Positions 41,001 through 49,110 of a stretch of 64,000 nucleotides of DNA are shown here, piece after piece. The notes beneath the pieces are model-generated. The model saw nothing but the letters and a program-made list of their open reading frames with translations. It was not told where the DNA came from and did no database searches. The stretch spans positions 39,098,916 to 39,162,915 of the forward strand of contig CM037857.1 in the NCBI GenBank assembly GCA_021292105.1. The letters run 5' to 3'. Both the position numbers and the translations under genes were made by a program. Source of the DNA: Anadara kagoshimensis. Lineage: Eukaryota > Mollusca > Bivalvia > Arcoida > Arcidae. Each line of letters begins with the position of its first letter. The stretch's first letter is position 1.

Positions 41001-44000
41001 TTTGGTGGTTTCACCTTTTGTGGATTAGTTGTCATATCTATCATAATGACATTAACTTTAATACATTTATCTTTCGCGTGGATAAAAACAGTTTGTGCGT
41101 TTCCTAACTTGCTGACTGTATTGATGCCTTTCCGTTTTCCCAGTGCTACAACTAAAGTTTGACCATTAATTATTTTGGTAGTAATGTCTCCATTCAAACT
41201 TCTTCCTCAGGGATATTTTGAAGATCCGACTCGTCGGCTGCAGATAACAAGGGTCCTGATGTATTAGGTATAGAAAGCGACACTGGGAATAGTTCGTGTT
41301 TCAACAGTTCACTAATATTTTCATCAGAAAAAGAGAACACACTTGATAGTATTATACAGATACAGTCATTATAGCTAATCAAATCTTTCAGTACCACCAG
41401 TACTTTGATTTCTTTTTTTTAAAAAGTGGATACTTATATAAATACGGGCAATATGATTCAGTAAAATTATTTCAACAGAAGTCTAAAGTTTTGTTAAACA
41501 ATTTCAAATGCACAAATGTGTTTATACTAGTATGTATTTGCCACAATTAATCATATTTGTAAAGGTCAAATTTGTGCAAGCGTCTAATCTTATTTTTCCT
41601 GGAAAACTTTGAAAATAAGTGACTGAATTAGTTGGATAAGACTTTCTTTTAATTTGAAGATACCACTTACATATTTAGAAGATAAAATGTATAAAGAAAA
41701 ACTTCTGTAAGCCACCTTGAATTTGTGTATAGGTCAATATGGGCATTTTCACTTGAACTTTGCACCCATTGACCTTTAGCTGCCTGAGTGAAATCTTGCT
41801 TGGCAACAAGCCGATTCTACCAAAGTAAAGTTCAGAGAAGGTTATGACATAACTTGCCACCTTTGAACACGTTGTCCTCCCTACATCGAAAAATAAGCGG
41901 TTTTTTCAAAATTCTCTACCAGACTATTACAATTTTTTACTTTTTAAACTCACCAAACATTTGCCGTATTAATTTAAATAAAGATCGCCCGGTTTCTTCA
42001 AATCGGGTCCAGGAGTCAATTCCGTTGGGAATATTTGTTCGTTTACCCCAAGCATCACAGCAGTATTGTTCAAATCTCTCGCATGGTTTTTGGAAGTATT
42101 TGAGATCTTTGCACATTTCTTCAACCCACGTCTCATTTCCTAATTCACCATCTAAAACAAAGAAAAAGAAATGAAAATGGTTAGAAGGTTAATATAGTTT
42201 TTATTTATTTATTTATTATTATTTATTTATTTATTTACTTATTTATTCGTAGTCAGTCTGTTATATATAATTTTGTGCGAAGAGGTTTATGACAGCACGA
42301 AATATCTAGTCATGCTAATAACCTTGATTCAATTTTTAAATTGGCCATAAATCACTGTACCATGCCATACTGGTTTTCTACTTCTCTGACAAAAGTGAGT
42401 AAATTTTCCGACAAGTTTGATTTACTTTTTCCGAAGTCAAAACTTCAAATATAAAAATCCTTAATATCTGGTGTGATTTGCTTACCCTGCCCAGGGTTAT
42501 TAAACGTAAGTTTGTAATTAAATTTCCACAATATTTCTGACAGGGTACATGGGTCAGTTCCTTGCAAATAGATATTAAAATGCCGTACTTAAAATGTGTT
42601 TTTTATTCAGAATGACTACGGTAAGTATCGCGTCGGTACTCTTCATAACAGGGGTAATTATTGTCTGCTTCCATAAATAAACGCTATTTATTTACAATGG
42701 CAATGGCGCAGAAGCAACTGTTATAAAAGACAAAAAAATAATGCTTACACTATTTCTAAAGGGAATAAAACAGTGTGAGATTGCAAAGTTGCTGAATAAA
42801 TAATATAAATATAATAAAAACAATTCATGTCCGAATAATGAATGAATGAATAGTGCAACCATTTGCCGTTTTCTTAAACGTTATCGGTGCGAGGGAAACG
42901 AAACAAGCAGTGGGCTAACCAAGAGGATGAACAAAGGGCCTATTGTGTTTAAAATCGTGTTTTGAGAATCGGCAGAACATCACATTAGAGGGACATTACA
43001 AACAAATTGAATTATTTTTTACATTTCTAGAATGTAAAAGGATTATTTAGAGGAATTTACACCAATTGAACTATTGCAAACGTACTATTCGGAATACAGT
43101 CCGGGTGAGGAAAGTTAAAACGGTTAGGCGTGTCAACTGGGCTTGTGGTAAATAACAATGAACAGTTCAAAATGACTGGAGCAAAGTTATATATGCTTAT
43201 GAAATGTTTGTAACTGTAAGTGGAAATAGTGATTGAAAAATTACTGAAGGAAACTTACCTGAGTGATCATAAATCTAAGGCGATATGCCGAAGATTATGT
43301 GAAAGTTACGGTATTGGTATGTATTACATATTATGGTCAAGGCATTTTAACTTTTACGAAAATTGAAATTCTATGCTTGTTGAGACCCTTTGGGCAACTG
43401 TTATCAAATACTTTTGAAATAGACCATACCAGTTTCAAGATGTTAATGCCTAACCAAACGCATCAATTTTAACCAGAAGCTTAAAACAAATAACAATATC
43501 CCAGTGCTCACATGGCCTTCTCAATCTCCAGATCGATCTCAATATCATCGAGAATTTAGGGCTTCTAATGTAAAATCCTGTGACATCGAACATTGAAAAC
43601 ATTACTACTACTGTTGATGATCTGAAGGCTGTTTGACTCGCATCTGGAATTCTATACAATTAAGATACCTTCAAAGACTATATTTGTCAATTCCAAGGAG
43701 ACTACAGGTAGTGATCGGATCATGGCGCCATATGACGAAGTATCGAGCTTTTTATGATACAGATTTTATGGTGAGTACTGTCTATTTATATCATAATTTT
43801 TTATTGCTTCAAAACAACATGGCGGAATATTTACTCACTTTTGTAAGCATGCTGTACATTATTGTCTTCAGTGTGTATCGAGACACAAGACAATCAGTTT
43901 TTATTCGCATCTAAAAGACGTCATGCAAGTCATTATAAATACATTTAGTGTTAAATTTTAACAAGTGCTATCTTGGATTCATCATCCACGACCCTTGATT

Positions 44001-44596
44001 TACTTTGAAATTCAGTGACATACCACTTGTATGATAAACAAATAGCGTTGTTTTACCAACCTCTTCCTGCAGAAATGGTGGAAAGTTGATATTCTATCAA
44101 GTGGACGGTTATGATTTTTTTAAAATAATGGCTTAATTTACTATAAAATTGTAAAACTGATTTAATTTCTTTCTCGACTATCCATCTAATGCACTCAGTT
44201 GCACAAATATGAAAACTTCAGGAGTTTTATACATACTACATATCCAATCTGCTCGTTTTAATATCCGTCCGGTGGAATGAGAAACTTTATCATGTGGTCT
44301 TGATAACAAAGCACTTGCTGCAATAACGCCAGCTATTACTATTGTTGTAAATATTATACAAAACACCTTGGATAAAACTGTTCCTTTTCCTTTGTCCTAA
44401 AATAAAGTGGTCATAAACTTACATTACTTCTAGGATAATAGAAGAAATAGGAGGTATTGCCTAGAGAAAACTGTCGTAATCAAAAATGTCAACTGACAAA
44501 CTTTTAGTAAGGGATTCAAACATAGGGTCGATGGACAACTGGCTTGCAGTTTGTCCTAAATCTACAAATCTACAAAACAACTTTTCCTTAAAAATG

Positions 44597-44664
<68 letters not shown>

Positions 44665-45611
44665 TGTCATCCCCTCAGTTTGTGAAATATTGGCCTAAAT
44701 ATGATGTCTTAAAACTTTCCTTAGAATCCAAGTATTATGCCATGAATACAGTTCCAAATTTATATTATCTAAACATTTTTACATGGATCAAATTGGTGCA
44801 TTTCCCACACAAACATTTTTGAGATTCTTAATTGGGTTTAGTTTTTGAACTATAACTAAACGGGTCTACAATATCCTCATTTTGGGCTTCAGACCCTTAC
44901 AAGAACTGATGTACATGAAGATTAGAGTCAATATCATATCCCTCATTAAAACCAAGCCATTCAGAATTTGTACACCTAACTTAACTCTACATCTTAAATT
45001 CATCCAGTTCCATTTTTTAAGCTCCAAATATAACATTTACTGGTCAGATTACCAAGCAAAATCCTTTTGGTCACTTTTTGGGCCAGGAAGTGCTAAAACA
45101 GGAAAGTAACTCTAATTATTTTTTTTTTAAATCGGTGATTTAAGTAGTTGTAGGATTGGTCCCCTTTGAATTGGGTCCATGTTTCAGTTGGCACCTTTCA
45201 ATTAATAAAAACGCTAACGTATGGTTGTGAAAAATGCTCAATAATTACGGAGAATATTGTTAATCGTGAAGAATAAACTAACTTAAATTGACTGGAGATA
45301 ACCACTGTAGATCACTAGATCGAGATTTAAACCTACGAGGAAAAACGTGTTGCGATCATTTAAGCTGTCAGTTAAGACCAATATCACAACATTACCTGCT
45401 TTAAGAACAGATGAAAAAAAAAGAAAAATACCCTATATAGCGCGTTTATGGCAATGAAACACCCTCCATAACACGCCAAACAGTTTCAAGGTCTCCATTA
45501 AAGGACCGTGGTATGACTACTGTACACAACTATTCACATCCCGGAATCGGTTTTGATTATATATATATAAATTATTACCGGATCCACTGCGCCTTGGTCG
45601 TCTTCAACCAT
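17096..45611 (-). CDS. M13 zinc metallopeptidase gene A (neprilysin/ECE-like), 18 exons
   Basis: Type II membrane ectoenzyme expected to cut small extracellular peptides (known role of family M13). Exons: 45579-45611, 44237-44396, 41954-42151, 35215-35483, 33753-33917, 32897-33066, 31273-31371, 29514-29650, 25711-25942, 25215-25292, 24141-24253, 23125-23235, 22040-22107, 21376-21500, 20905-20970, 19950-20057, 18464-18534, 17096-17195. All introns are GT-AG and phases agree except that exon 6 lacks one base. With that base counted the product is 767 residues, normal for the family. Seen: transmembrane helix about 22-42, paired cysteines after it, NAV at 561-563 (substrate-binding N-A of the family), HEIMH 602-606, E662 and D666 in EDISD, H729 and R735 in HSPGPLR, and CHVW at the C terminus. 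All zinc ligands and the catalytic Glu are present, so an active enzyme is predicted if the exon 6 shift is not real. Confidence 0.9.
17265..17425 (-). repeat. interspersed repeat R1, minus orientation
   Basis: Contains aacaatccgtgtccaaatta, aaactttgaaactgacacg and cctcctgtttagctagctac. Lies in the last intron of gene A. Confidence 0.7.
18464..18534 (-). CDS. gene A exon 17
   Basis: Reads IFCEKFTTDGL and HSPGPLR; H and R of this motif contact substrate and transition state in neprilysin. 71 bases, phase 0 to 2. Confidence 0.92.
19470..19550 (-). repeat. interspersed repeat R1 end fragment
   Basis: Contains aacagtccatgtccaaaac and ccttgaaaactgacaaat. In an intron of gene A. A (CT)n run lies just to its left at 19404-19421. 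Confidence 0.6.
19950..20057 (-). CDS. gene A exon 16
   Basis: 36 codons, phase 0 to 0, AYQLFKP to LFFVAFAQ, matching the conserved (Q)LFF.(N/A)FAQ motif. It is intact, unlike the same exon in gene B. Confidence 0.92.
20905..20970 (-). CDS. gene A exon 15, third zinc ligand (EDISD)
   Basis: 22 codons with DEDISDTVGLRAAYY. The Glu of EDISD is the third zinc ligand and the Asp is the conserved partner (ENIAD in neprilysin). Confidence 0.92.
21376..21500 (-). CDS. gene A exon 14
   Basis: Reads SFHDEYGRYEHWL and then SKSQCLIDNYSKF, the equivalent of DWWT...SQCMVYQYGNF. Phase 1 to 0. Donor GTAAGT. Confidence 0.92.
22040..22107 (-). CDS. gene A exon 13, HExxH active site
   Basis: Codes IMNYGGLGSIIGHEIMHAFG. 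HEIMH supplies two zinc-binding histidines and the catalytic glutamate, preceded by the family's NYGG.G..IGHE. The usual FDD after the motif is replaced by FGKSG. Confidence 0.95.
23125..23235 (-). CDS. gene A exon 12, NA..P substrate-binding region
   Basis: Reads WNLTPATVNAVHDLFF and then PLFQLPFYSP, equal to WSMTPPMVNAYY and PAGILQPPF(F/Y)S of the family. The third residue of the usual NAY/F is Val here. Donor GTAAGT. Confidence 0.9.
23430..23575 (+). repeat. interspersed repeat R1 end fragment, well preserved
   Basis: Contains gctagctaaacaggaggtgc, ttccggagcacccggcctca, tggtggaagttcacgtgtc and cggacatggattagtatg. Close to the family consensus, so relatively young. Confidence 0.75.
24141..24253 (-). 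CDS. gene A exon 11
   Basis: Starts FEMFYTWFYTFVES and ends SESKKVIYR. I chose the donor at 24140-24139 (GTAATAC) rather than GTAATA 11 bases earlier, because only that one keeps phase 2 for the WNLTP of exon 12. Confidence 0.8.
24625..25130 (+). repeat. interspersed repeat R1, near full-length, inside gene A intron
   Basis: Runs from caaaaggctacagttgaagc to gtcatggaatagtatg. It fills most of the intron between exons 10 and 11 of gene A. Confidence 0.75.
25215..25292 (-). CDS. gene A exon 10
   Basis: 26 codons containing DKIGYPVEIM, the highly conserved IGYP(D)FI motif. Phase 0 to 0. Acceptor TTTCAG, donor GTTTGT. Confidence 0.88.
25711..25942 (-). CDS. gene A exon 9
   Basis: Starts SKLRYDHWYRCM and contains LGMAIGSMYI and GTWIDNETRKRAFTK, the conserved W..C..., LG.A.G..Y and W.D..T...A..K motifs of the family. 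Phase 2 to 0. Donor GTAACT. Confidence 0.9.
25985..26270 (+). repeat. interspersed repeat R1, partial
   Basis: Contains caaggcttattgggtcct, ttaataagtatgatggctc and ttccagagcacacagcc. It begins about 45 bases upstream of the exon 9 acceptor. Confidence 0.6.
26530..26885 (+). repeat. interspersed repeat R1, partial
   Basis: Contains cccactacgaaaattttata, cctaggcttatcagg, ttgacgtctcatagtttcat, gctagctaaacaggagatgc and gtgattcggacacg. Confidence 0.7.
26886..29513. other. intron 8 of gene A, no gene recognised
   Basis: AT-rich intronic DNA. Two segments look alike in inverse orientation: around 27780-27850 (gagaacaaagcaaatgttcc) and around 28190-28240 (ggaacatttgctttgttctc), with matching flanks (the tttgacgcagtaaaatgtc area near 27700 and its reverse near 28300). 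This makes a large inverted repeat of about 27680-28330. Confidence 0.55.
29514..29650 (-). CDS. gene A exon 8
   Basis: Reads INWDQYFNIM, then a helix-rich segment ending KYVADGDS. It corresponds to the part of the M13 N-domain before the conserved W..C. Phase 0 to 2, donor GTAAGC. Confidence 0.85.
30185..30480 (-). repeat. hammerhead repeat copy a
   Basis: Same unit as at 48228: cattatataccag-like end (catattataccagttttata), hammerhead block, then ccaaaattatgaaac, atgttgaaaagat and acaatagtatatttctgac. The outer part carries a short tandem duplication of ataaatacataattatt-like units at 30413-30470. In intron 7 of gene A. Confidence 0.75.
30216..30259 (-). ncRNA. hammerhead ribozyme motif, one core substitution
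   Basis: Minus strand: stem I GCACTA with TAGTGC, core CCGATGAG (T to C at the second position of CTGATGA), stem II GGAAT/ATTCC with a three-base loop, CGAAAC, then GGCCGTC. The core change should abolish or greatly lower cleavage. Confidence 0.75.
30540..30830 (+). repeat. interspersed repeat R1, partial
   Basis: Contains cataggcttatcgaggccat, ttgttgataagtaagatgtc, acacccggccccacgac and gtggaagttcac. Confidence 0.65.
31273..31371 (-). CDS. gene A exon 7
   Basis: 33 codons, phase 0 to 0. It ends NKTYLQTKCST, which joins to INWDQYF of the next exon and matches the SLEINGKPFSWLNF stretch of neprilysin. Donor GTAAAT, acceptor TTGCAG. Confidence 0.8.
31835..32080 (-). repeat. hammerhead repeat copy b
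   Basis: Same unit: actatacaagttttaatttc, hammerhead block, gatgttgaaacgataccc, aaaggaccaaaatatac and gcatgacagagtatacctta. It sits in the intron between exons 7 and 6 of gene A. Confidence 0.75.
31856..31899 (-). ncRNA. hammerhead ribozyme motif, mutated core
   Basis: CGAAAC, the palindromic stem III and the GTC cleavage site are intact, but the other core box reads CCGACGAT and the 5' strand of stem I is changed (GGATTA). Predicted inactive. Confidence 0.7.
32400..32640 (+). pseudogene. short open stretch of unknown origin, broken
   Basis: From ATG at 32416 the plus strand reads MESTSDFDNENQVNFTIDPP and about 10 more acidic residues, then TAG, with further open pieces after it. Acidic start and in-frame stops resemble a decayed transposon gene, but I do not recognise it. 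Confidence 0.2.
32897..33066 (-). CDS. gene A exon 6, one base short (frameshift)
   Basis: 170 bases although both flanking phases are 0, so 171 are expected. The 5' half reads IMDSKMKINKALL in one frame. The 3' half fits the family only in the other frame (SEVERKADNIQNLAVNISL, equal to the EKEIANAT region). The shift lies between the AAT AAA GCC codons near 33033 and the conserved 3' part. A strong CAG acceptor and GTAAGT donor argue against misplaced borders. It may be a sequencing indel or a true disabling mutation. Confidence 0.75.
33753..33917 (-). CDS. gene A exon 5, Peptidase_M13_N
   Basis: 55 codons, phase 0 to 0. It starts IGPGPLPFSDSL, corresponding to the IDQPRLGLPSRDYY segment of neprilysin, then a divergent acidic insert ending VDE. 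Donor GTATGT. Confidence 0.85.
33990..34335 (-). repeat. interspersed repeat R1, minus orientation
   Basis: Contains ataactttgaaactgacaa, acacgtgaacttccac, caaaattgagagtgaaag, aagcctaggcttgcaatatc and gtcaacaattgatttgtaa. In intron 4 of gene A. Confidence 0.7.
34336..35144. other. intron 4 of gene A, no other feature
   Basis: AT-rich intronic DNA with no recognised element up to the CA repeat. Confidence 0.4.
35145..35188. repeat. (GT)22 microsatellite beside a splice donor
   Basis: On the gene strand this is a CA repeat starting 26 bases after the exon 4 donor of gene A. CA repeats near donors are known hnRNP L binding sites in vertebrates. Confidence 0.95.
35215..35483 (-). CDS. gene A exon 4, Peptidase_M13_N
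   Basis: Reads SYNILGSAEGKAKRYFDQC and later IWTLFKVSVGIHPRDPSKHI, matching the ALYRSC and LFVGTDDKNS parts of neprilysin. A long CA repeat starts 26 bases inside the following intron, and a 49-bp minisatellite lies about 215 bases upstream of its acceptor. Confidence 0.9.
35700..36970 (+). repeat. 49-bp minisatellite, about 26 copies, in intron 3 of gene A
   Basis: Each unit contains gattgtcagtctgtttgttt, gcccttctgtccac and ccgtcggtcacaact. Variants include cccatctg/ccccttctg and gttcgtttg. Open frames of about 60 codons through it are by-products of the repeat. Confidence 0.97.
36990..37100 (+). repeat. interspersed repeat R1 end fragment
   Basis: Contains taacctaacttgtcagtttc, ttttactttgcttctggatt and ggacatggatta. 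It abuts the 49-bp minisatellite. Confidence 0.7.
37295..37440 (-). repeat. interspersed repeat R1 end fragment
   Basis: Contains acattagtccaaatcacaat, ttgaaattgacaaac and a decayed remainder. Confidence 0.5.
37441..39405. other. intron 3 of gene A, no gene recognised
   Basis: AT-rich; holds a (TA)n run at 38017-38046. No domain-bearing reading frame seen. Confidence 0.4.
39411..39485 (+). repeat. tRNA-like SINE head
   Basis: A box TAGCTCGATTGGTATAGCA and B box GGTTCGAACCC at tRNA-like spacing, with a clean T arm (CTGGG/CCTAG). The anticodon arm is too long (about 12 loop bases) and the acceptor stem mismatched, so a SINE or pseudo-tRNA rather than a working tRNA. Confidence 0.55.
39985..40205 (+). 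pseudogene. 3' end of a second LINE reverse-transcriptase ORF
   Basis: The plus strand reads WIGHTIKTLANNITK, a stop, then NGTHKNKRHI, matching the WIGHTLRK..NNITRQAL.WNPQG(K/R)R tail typical of invertebrate non-LTR ORF2 proteins. Only this tail remains and it contains stops. Confidence 0.55.
40240..41400 (-). pseudogene. degraded TE-encoded protein with PIN/FEN-like motifs
   Basis: Pieces in order on the minus strand: DENISELLKHELFPVSLSI (41400-41200), KIINGQTLVVALGKRKG (41195-41050), HKEADTRIVPHGVDA with VVCRDTDDLILLLL and LPVFHAITDC (40833-40540), and a tail LPTSYATDLRIQRAHN then TAVWLHLVIP near 40330-40260. The same motif order (HEL.PVP.SL, IIDGQALV.A.GKP, EEADTR..LHA, DTDVL.L, HA.TGCDT, LPPT..AL..H..RA.YQAA.W) occurs in a widespread invertebrate protein family of unknown function that travels with transposons. 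Acidic EADTR and DTD suggest a nuclease; that is inference. Broken by several shifts and stops. Lies in intron 3 of gene A, same strand. Confidence 0.6.
41954..42151 (-). CDS. gene A exon 3, N-terminal ectodomain
   Basis: Contains the family signature C...C..FE.YCCDAW.K...IP, equivalent to the PCTDFFKYACGGW region of neprilysin, followed by a helix ending LFKLIRQMF. Enters and leaves in phase 1. Donor GTGAGT. Confidence 0.9.
42200..42247. repeat. (TTTA)n microsatellite
   Basis: Run of ttta/ttat units 50 bases upstream of the exon 3 acceptor of gene A. Confidence 0.85.
42248..44236. other. intron 2 of gene A, no gene recognised
   Basis: AT-rich; a short R1-like scrap (acaattcatgtccgaa) near 42820. 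Several short open frames but none with a domain. Confidence 0.4.
44237..44396 (-). CDS. gene A exon 2, transmembrane anchor
   Basis: Starts DKGKGTVLSKV, then a hydrophobic stretch (residues about 22-42) and a juxtamembrane stalk ending in ADWIC. The basic residues before the helix and the ectodomain after it fit type II topology. The acceptor is TTTTAG and the donor GTATGT, phase 1. Confidence 0.85.
44599..44661. repeat. (TA)n microsatellite
   Basis: Two TA runs with a short tattat break. The open frames of Ile-Tyr repeats through it are artefacts. Confidence 0.95.
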
Positions 45612-45639
45612 GTTTTCTCTGGCTTGATCACGAGCTCGC
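45579..45639 (-). CDS. gene A exon 1, start codon and cytoplasmic tail
   Basis: The chosen ATG is at 45611-45609. Its context AACATGG is a good Kozak match, and reading on without splicing meets an in-frame TGA 12 codons upstream. It codes MVEDDQGAVDP, an acidic cytoplasmic tail, and ends in phase 0 at a GTAATAA donor. An AG at 45641-45640 could instead be an acceptor, in which case RARDQAREN would extend the tail from an unseen upstream exon. Confidence 0.65.
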
Positions 45640-47524
45640 CTTCAAATGACACAAAAGAAATTTAAAATATATTACTGTATAAGGACCAAACTATATGAAC
45701 AACACATCGCTGACACAAGAAAATCCTTGCATTTCAATTGTTTTCTACAATAAACACTTTTATAATAAGCACTTTTTTAGCTCACCTGAACCATTGAGAT
45801 GTTTTACCGTCCGTCGTGTGCTTCCATACGTGTTCGCGTTTTGCGACAAACGTTTGCCGTGCCTTACTTTAACTTTTTACATTTCAATAATCTCTTCTCA
45901 AACTACTCGATAATATTTAATGAAAGTAACGAATATTATGCATTATAATGTAGCTAAATCTAAAAGTTATGTTAAATTAGTTCCAATAAGTCAAAAACTA
46001 GTGAAAATCTATAAAAAAAAGTTTTTTTTATGAACTTACAGAGGATTTATGAAAAAAATATTCCGGTTCATGTACAAACCACGATTCCAAAGAAAAAAAA
46101 AAATTAAAACTGACAAGACCATTTGACGGATTTTTCATGATAAAGCATTACTGAGCCATTTAGATATATATGTTCACGTTTTGTTAACTACTGTACTAGG
46201 TGGAAGACTTTATAATAAATACTCACAAATACATTATGAAAGACATTTCTTTTTATTCTTCTTTGCATTTGTGATTCTACAAAATACGATAAAAACAAAC
46301 AAATAAATAAATAAATAAATAAAAAAATAAAAAAATAAATTCAATTCCGAGTTTTTAAAGTTTGTTTAATCAAAACTATTTTCATGTGGTTTTAGATTGG
46401 CGGTGTTGACGAATTACACATAAAAACAATTCACACAAATAAACAAACAAGCAGTTTCTCAGGGTGTATCCGTCATAGTATCATATCAATAAATAATACA
46501 TGTCACTAAAGTGTAAAAAATAACCTATGCGACAGATAAAGAAGGGCTTTAATTTGTTCTGTCAAATGCTTTAAAGACGGAATTTACACATTTTGTTTCA
46601 TAGATATAAAACTAACTGTAACCTTTCTAGACGATATAAAATGTACACCTGTTTCATTCAGGATGTAGAAGTCACGTGATCTATGACTTACGTCTCGGTT
46701 TTCTAAGAATCACTTAAATATCCTGAAGATTAACATGTTATGTTACGGAAGCACGAAGGCGCCACCGCTTATTTTCTCCTGGCTATATGAGTATATATAA
46801 CTTCACCTCCGTCACCATTTACTCTGTTGATGTCAAAATCCAAAATTACTGCTTACTCGTTATATTTAATATATATATTTACAACGTTCCAATTTAACAT
46901 AAATAAAATATTACAGGCTTATCACAAAGTGAATATCAAAAAAATTATATTGGAGTGCCAAACTATGCTATTTGTACATTTCATTTAACACATTGACTAA
47001 AAGACACCGTATATCTATATTTTCCCAGCTGATTATATTCATGTATATGTAAATGGTAAAAGTCTATATGAATTTAAATGAACAACCGCAATGGACAATT
47101 TGCGGTACACGTTTCCTATTAGTTAGGTTACCACACCCCATTGCATGCGCAGTTGAGTCATGTTGGAAAATTTCACAATTAAAATGGTTTGTGAAATACC
47201 CTAAATGTTTGAAGAATACATCATCTAAACCATGCCAATAAAATCCAATATAATGACTCATATAAGGACAGACTGACAGGCCAAATTTAGCAAGTAAACC
47301 GACACTTTTCCACACTTTGCCAAGTGAGTTTCTAACGTTTACAGATTTAGAGCCGTGTGTTACACAGATCAGAGTGATATCAAAAATTGCAATTTCAAAA
47401 TAATGTAAAGAAAAATGAAAACTGAAAACAGTGAAACCTAGAAATACTGTTAATAAAACTCACCAAGGATATCTCCCGTAGGAGATTCATGCCCATGTCA
47501 TAATTTGGCATCTTCGCAACTATC

Positions 47525-47559
<35 letters not shown>

Positions 47560-48224
47560 AAAAAGTTATTTTTGAACATTATTGGCCGATTTAGATGGAA
47601 TTCCATTGTTTTGTGTAGATTTCTTTTGAATTGCGTAAAAAGAAATTCAAAGTTATTGTTCTTTTTTACTTACATTTGTATTTAAAAGAATTTCAAAATT
47701 GTTCAATTAATTTTTATATTAGATCACACGTTTAAAACTTAAAATGGACACATGTTCAGCGTCTAGTTACAAGTTCTATGAAATTTCCCACTGTAGGTGA
47801 ATTACTGATTCAGTCAAAGTGTCAAAAATGGGTTTTCTAAATCATTGAATTGTTTTACTGTTTCTCCTTTCAGGGCCTCTTTTAAATATACTATGTACAT
47901 GCCTTCATTAAGGATATACCAATGTAATAACCGCGAGCAATGGTTTAAATAAGATTTTTATGAAAAATTAAAGTGTTATTTTAATTGCCACAAGCATAAA
48001 CGAGATGTTGATAATATTGTATACGTAAATCGTAAAGTAGGACATCACCTGGATCTACCTGGATTTACCTGAATCTTAATTAGACAATACAATGCAACGG
48101 AACTATTAATTAAGTCAATATTTACATCAGGAAAATAAACATATTAAATGAGTAAAATAAGATTATTTACATATGCCATTCCTTAAAGAATTATTTTAGA
48201 TCAAATATATACTGTAACATTATA
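45640..48224. other. upstream region of gene A
   Basis: Should contain the promoter. TATATATA on the minus strand near 46802-46795, followed by a GC-richer stretch at 46700-46770, is a possible TATA box and start area, but nothing confirms it. Also seen: an R1 scrap at 46060-46110, an (AAAT)n run at 46299-46335 and a 30-base T run at 47529-47558. Confidence 0.35.
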
Positions 48225-48227
48225 TTT

Positions 48228-48475
48228 ACATATTATACCAGTTTTATATTTACAGCACTAGACGGCCGTTTCGGAATACAATTCCTCATCAGTAGTGCTT
48301 GGACCAAAATTATGAAACCTAAATTATTTTGATGATGTTGAAAAGATACCCAAAGGACCAAAATATATTTTACCAAATTAAGCTAAGGAAATACTTTGCA
48401 TGAGGGAGTATACCTTAGTTTTTGAGAAATTTCAAATTTTAACTTGCAGGACATTTAGAAATTTATAGTATATTA
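48228..48475 (-). repeat. hammerhead repeat copy c (retrozyme-like unit)
   Basis: About 250-bp unit shared with 12800, 30185 and 31835. In minus orientation it runs from aatatactataaatttc through ctaaggtatactccctcatg and tggtccaagc to the hammerhead and ends tggtataatatg. It encodes no protein. Size, lack of ORF and an embedded hammerhead fit a non-autonomous retrozyme or satellite-like element. Confidence 0.75.
48255..48298 (-). ncRNA. hammerhead self-cleaving ribozyme, intact core
   Basis: Minus strand, 5' to 3': stem I strand GCACTA; conserved CTGATGA; stem II GGAAT, loop TGT, ATTCC; conserved GAAA; a very short stem III made of the palindrome CGGCCG; cleavage triplet GTC; stem I strand TAGTGC. 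Every universally required hammerhead nucleotide is present. Predicted cut is after the C of GTC, at 48261. Stem III is so short that activity is expected mainly from tandem or dimeric RNA, where two CGGCCG palindromes pair. Expression and cleavage are not shown by sequence alone. Confidence 0.88.
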
Positions 48476-48670
48476 CATTATATAGAGTATATAAATGAAA
48501 TTAAATATTCATTTTAGATTCATTTTTTGTAAATAGAAAATGACGTTTTTTTAAAAATACTATTGTTTAATTACGGCATGTTTATCTGTTGCACCAAAAT
48601 ATGGGTGAAATGTTTGCGCCTTTTGCGCCATAACCTATTGTGCCAGTATATCATTTCCGCCACCAACTTT

Positions 48671-49110
48671 TTAAAACCCTGAGTCTTTTTGCGCCAATAT
48701 AGTACCTAACTGTCTCACTTTATTGTGAGTGTGATGGAGATATGAACAATAATGACTTTCCGCCTCCTCTATCCGGGCTGAGGAACGAGCGTTAGTTTCA
48801 TGTGAGTGTTCTTGAATTACAATTACTGGCTTTCCTCTATTAGATTCCAACTTTTTAATTTCAACATCCATGCAGTACGATCGATTTATATTCCGTTCGA
48901 GTAAGTAGTTACTTATTTTGAACAGAGAACATATTTCCAAATCACTACTCACTATACGTATTTAAAACACTTACCTATTAATATAACTAACATGAATTAC
49001 CTGGACAGGAGACGAGGAGTAATATATCGTCTACTGAGTAGCCGAAATACGGATGGCTACTGGACATGCCGTCGAGATTCGTCTAACGAAGAGTTGAGTT
49101 GAAGAGTGTA
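48671..49110. other. possible FLYWCH/Mutator-type transposon scraps
   Basis: The minus strand 48952-48671 holds 93 open codons including ESNRGKPVIVI, which resembles the start of a FLYWCH zinc finger. The plus strand at 49040-49105 reads NTDGYWTCRRD, resembling its YWxC part. They are in opposite orientations, so this may be chance. Confidence 0.2.

Noticed and set aside
44461-44698. Ile-Tyr-rich open frames on both strands
   Set aside because: Translations of the (TA)n run.
46795-46802. TATA box of gene A
   Set aside because: TATATATA is common in this DNA and no start site or 5' UTR exon could be tied to it.
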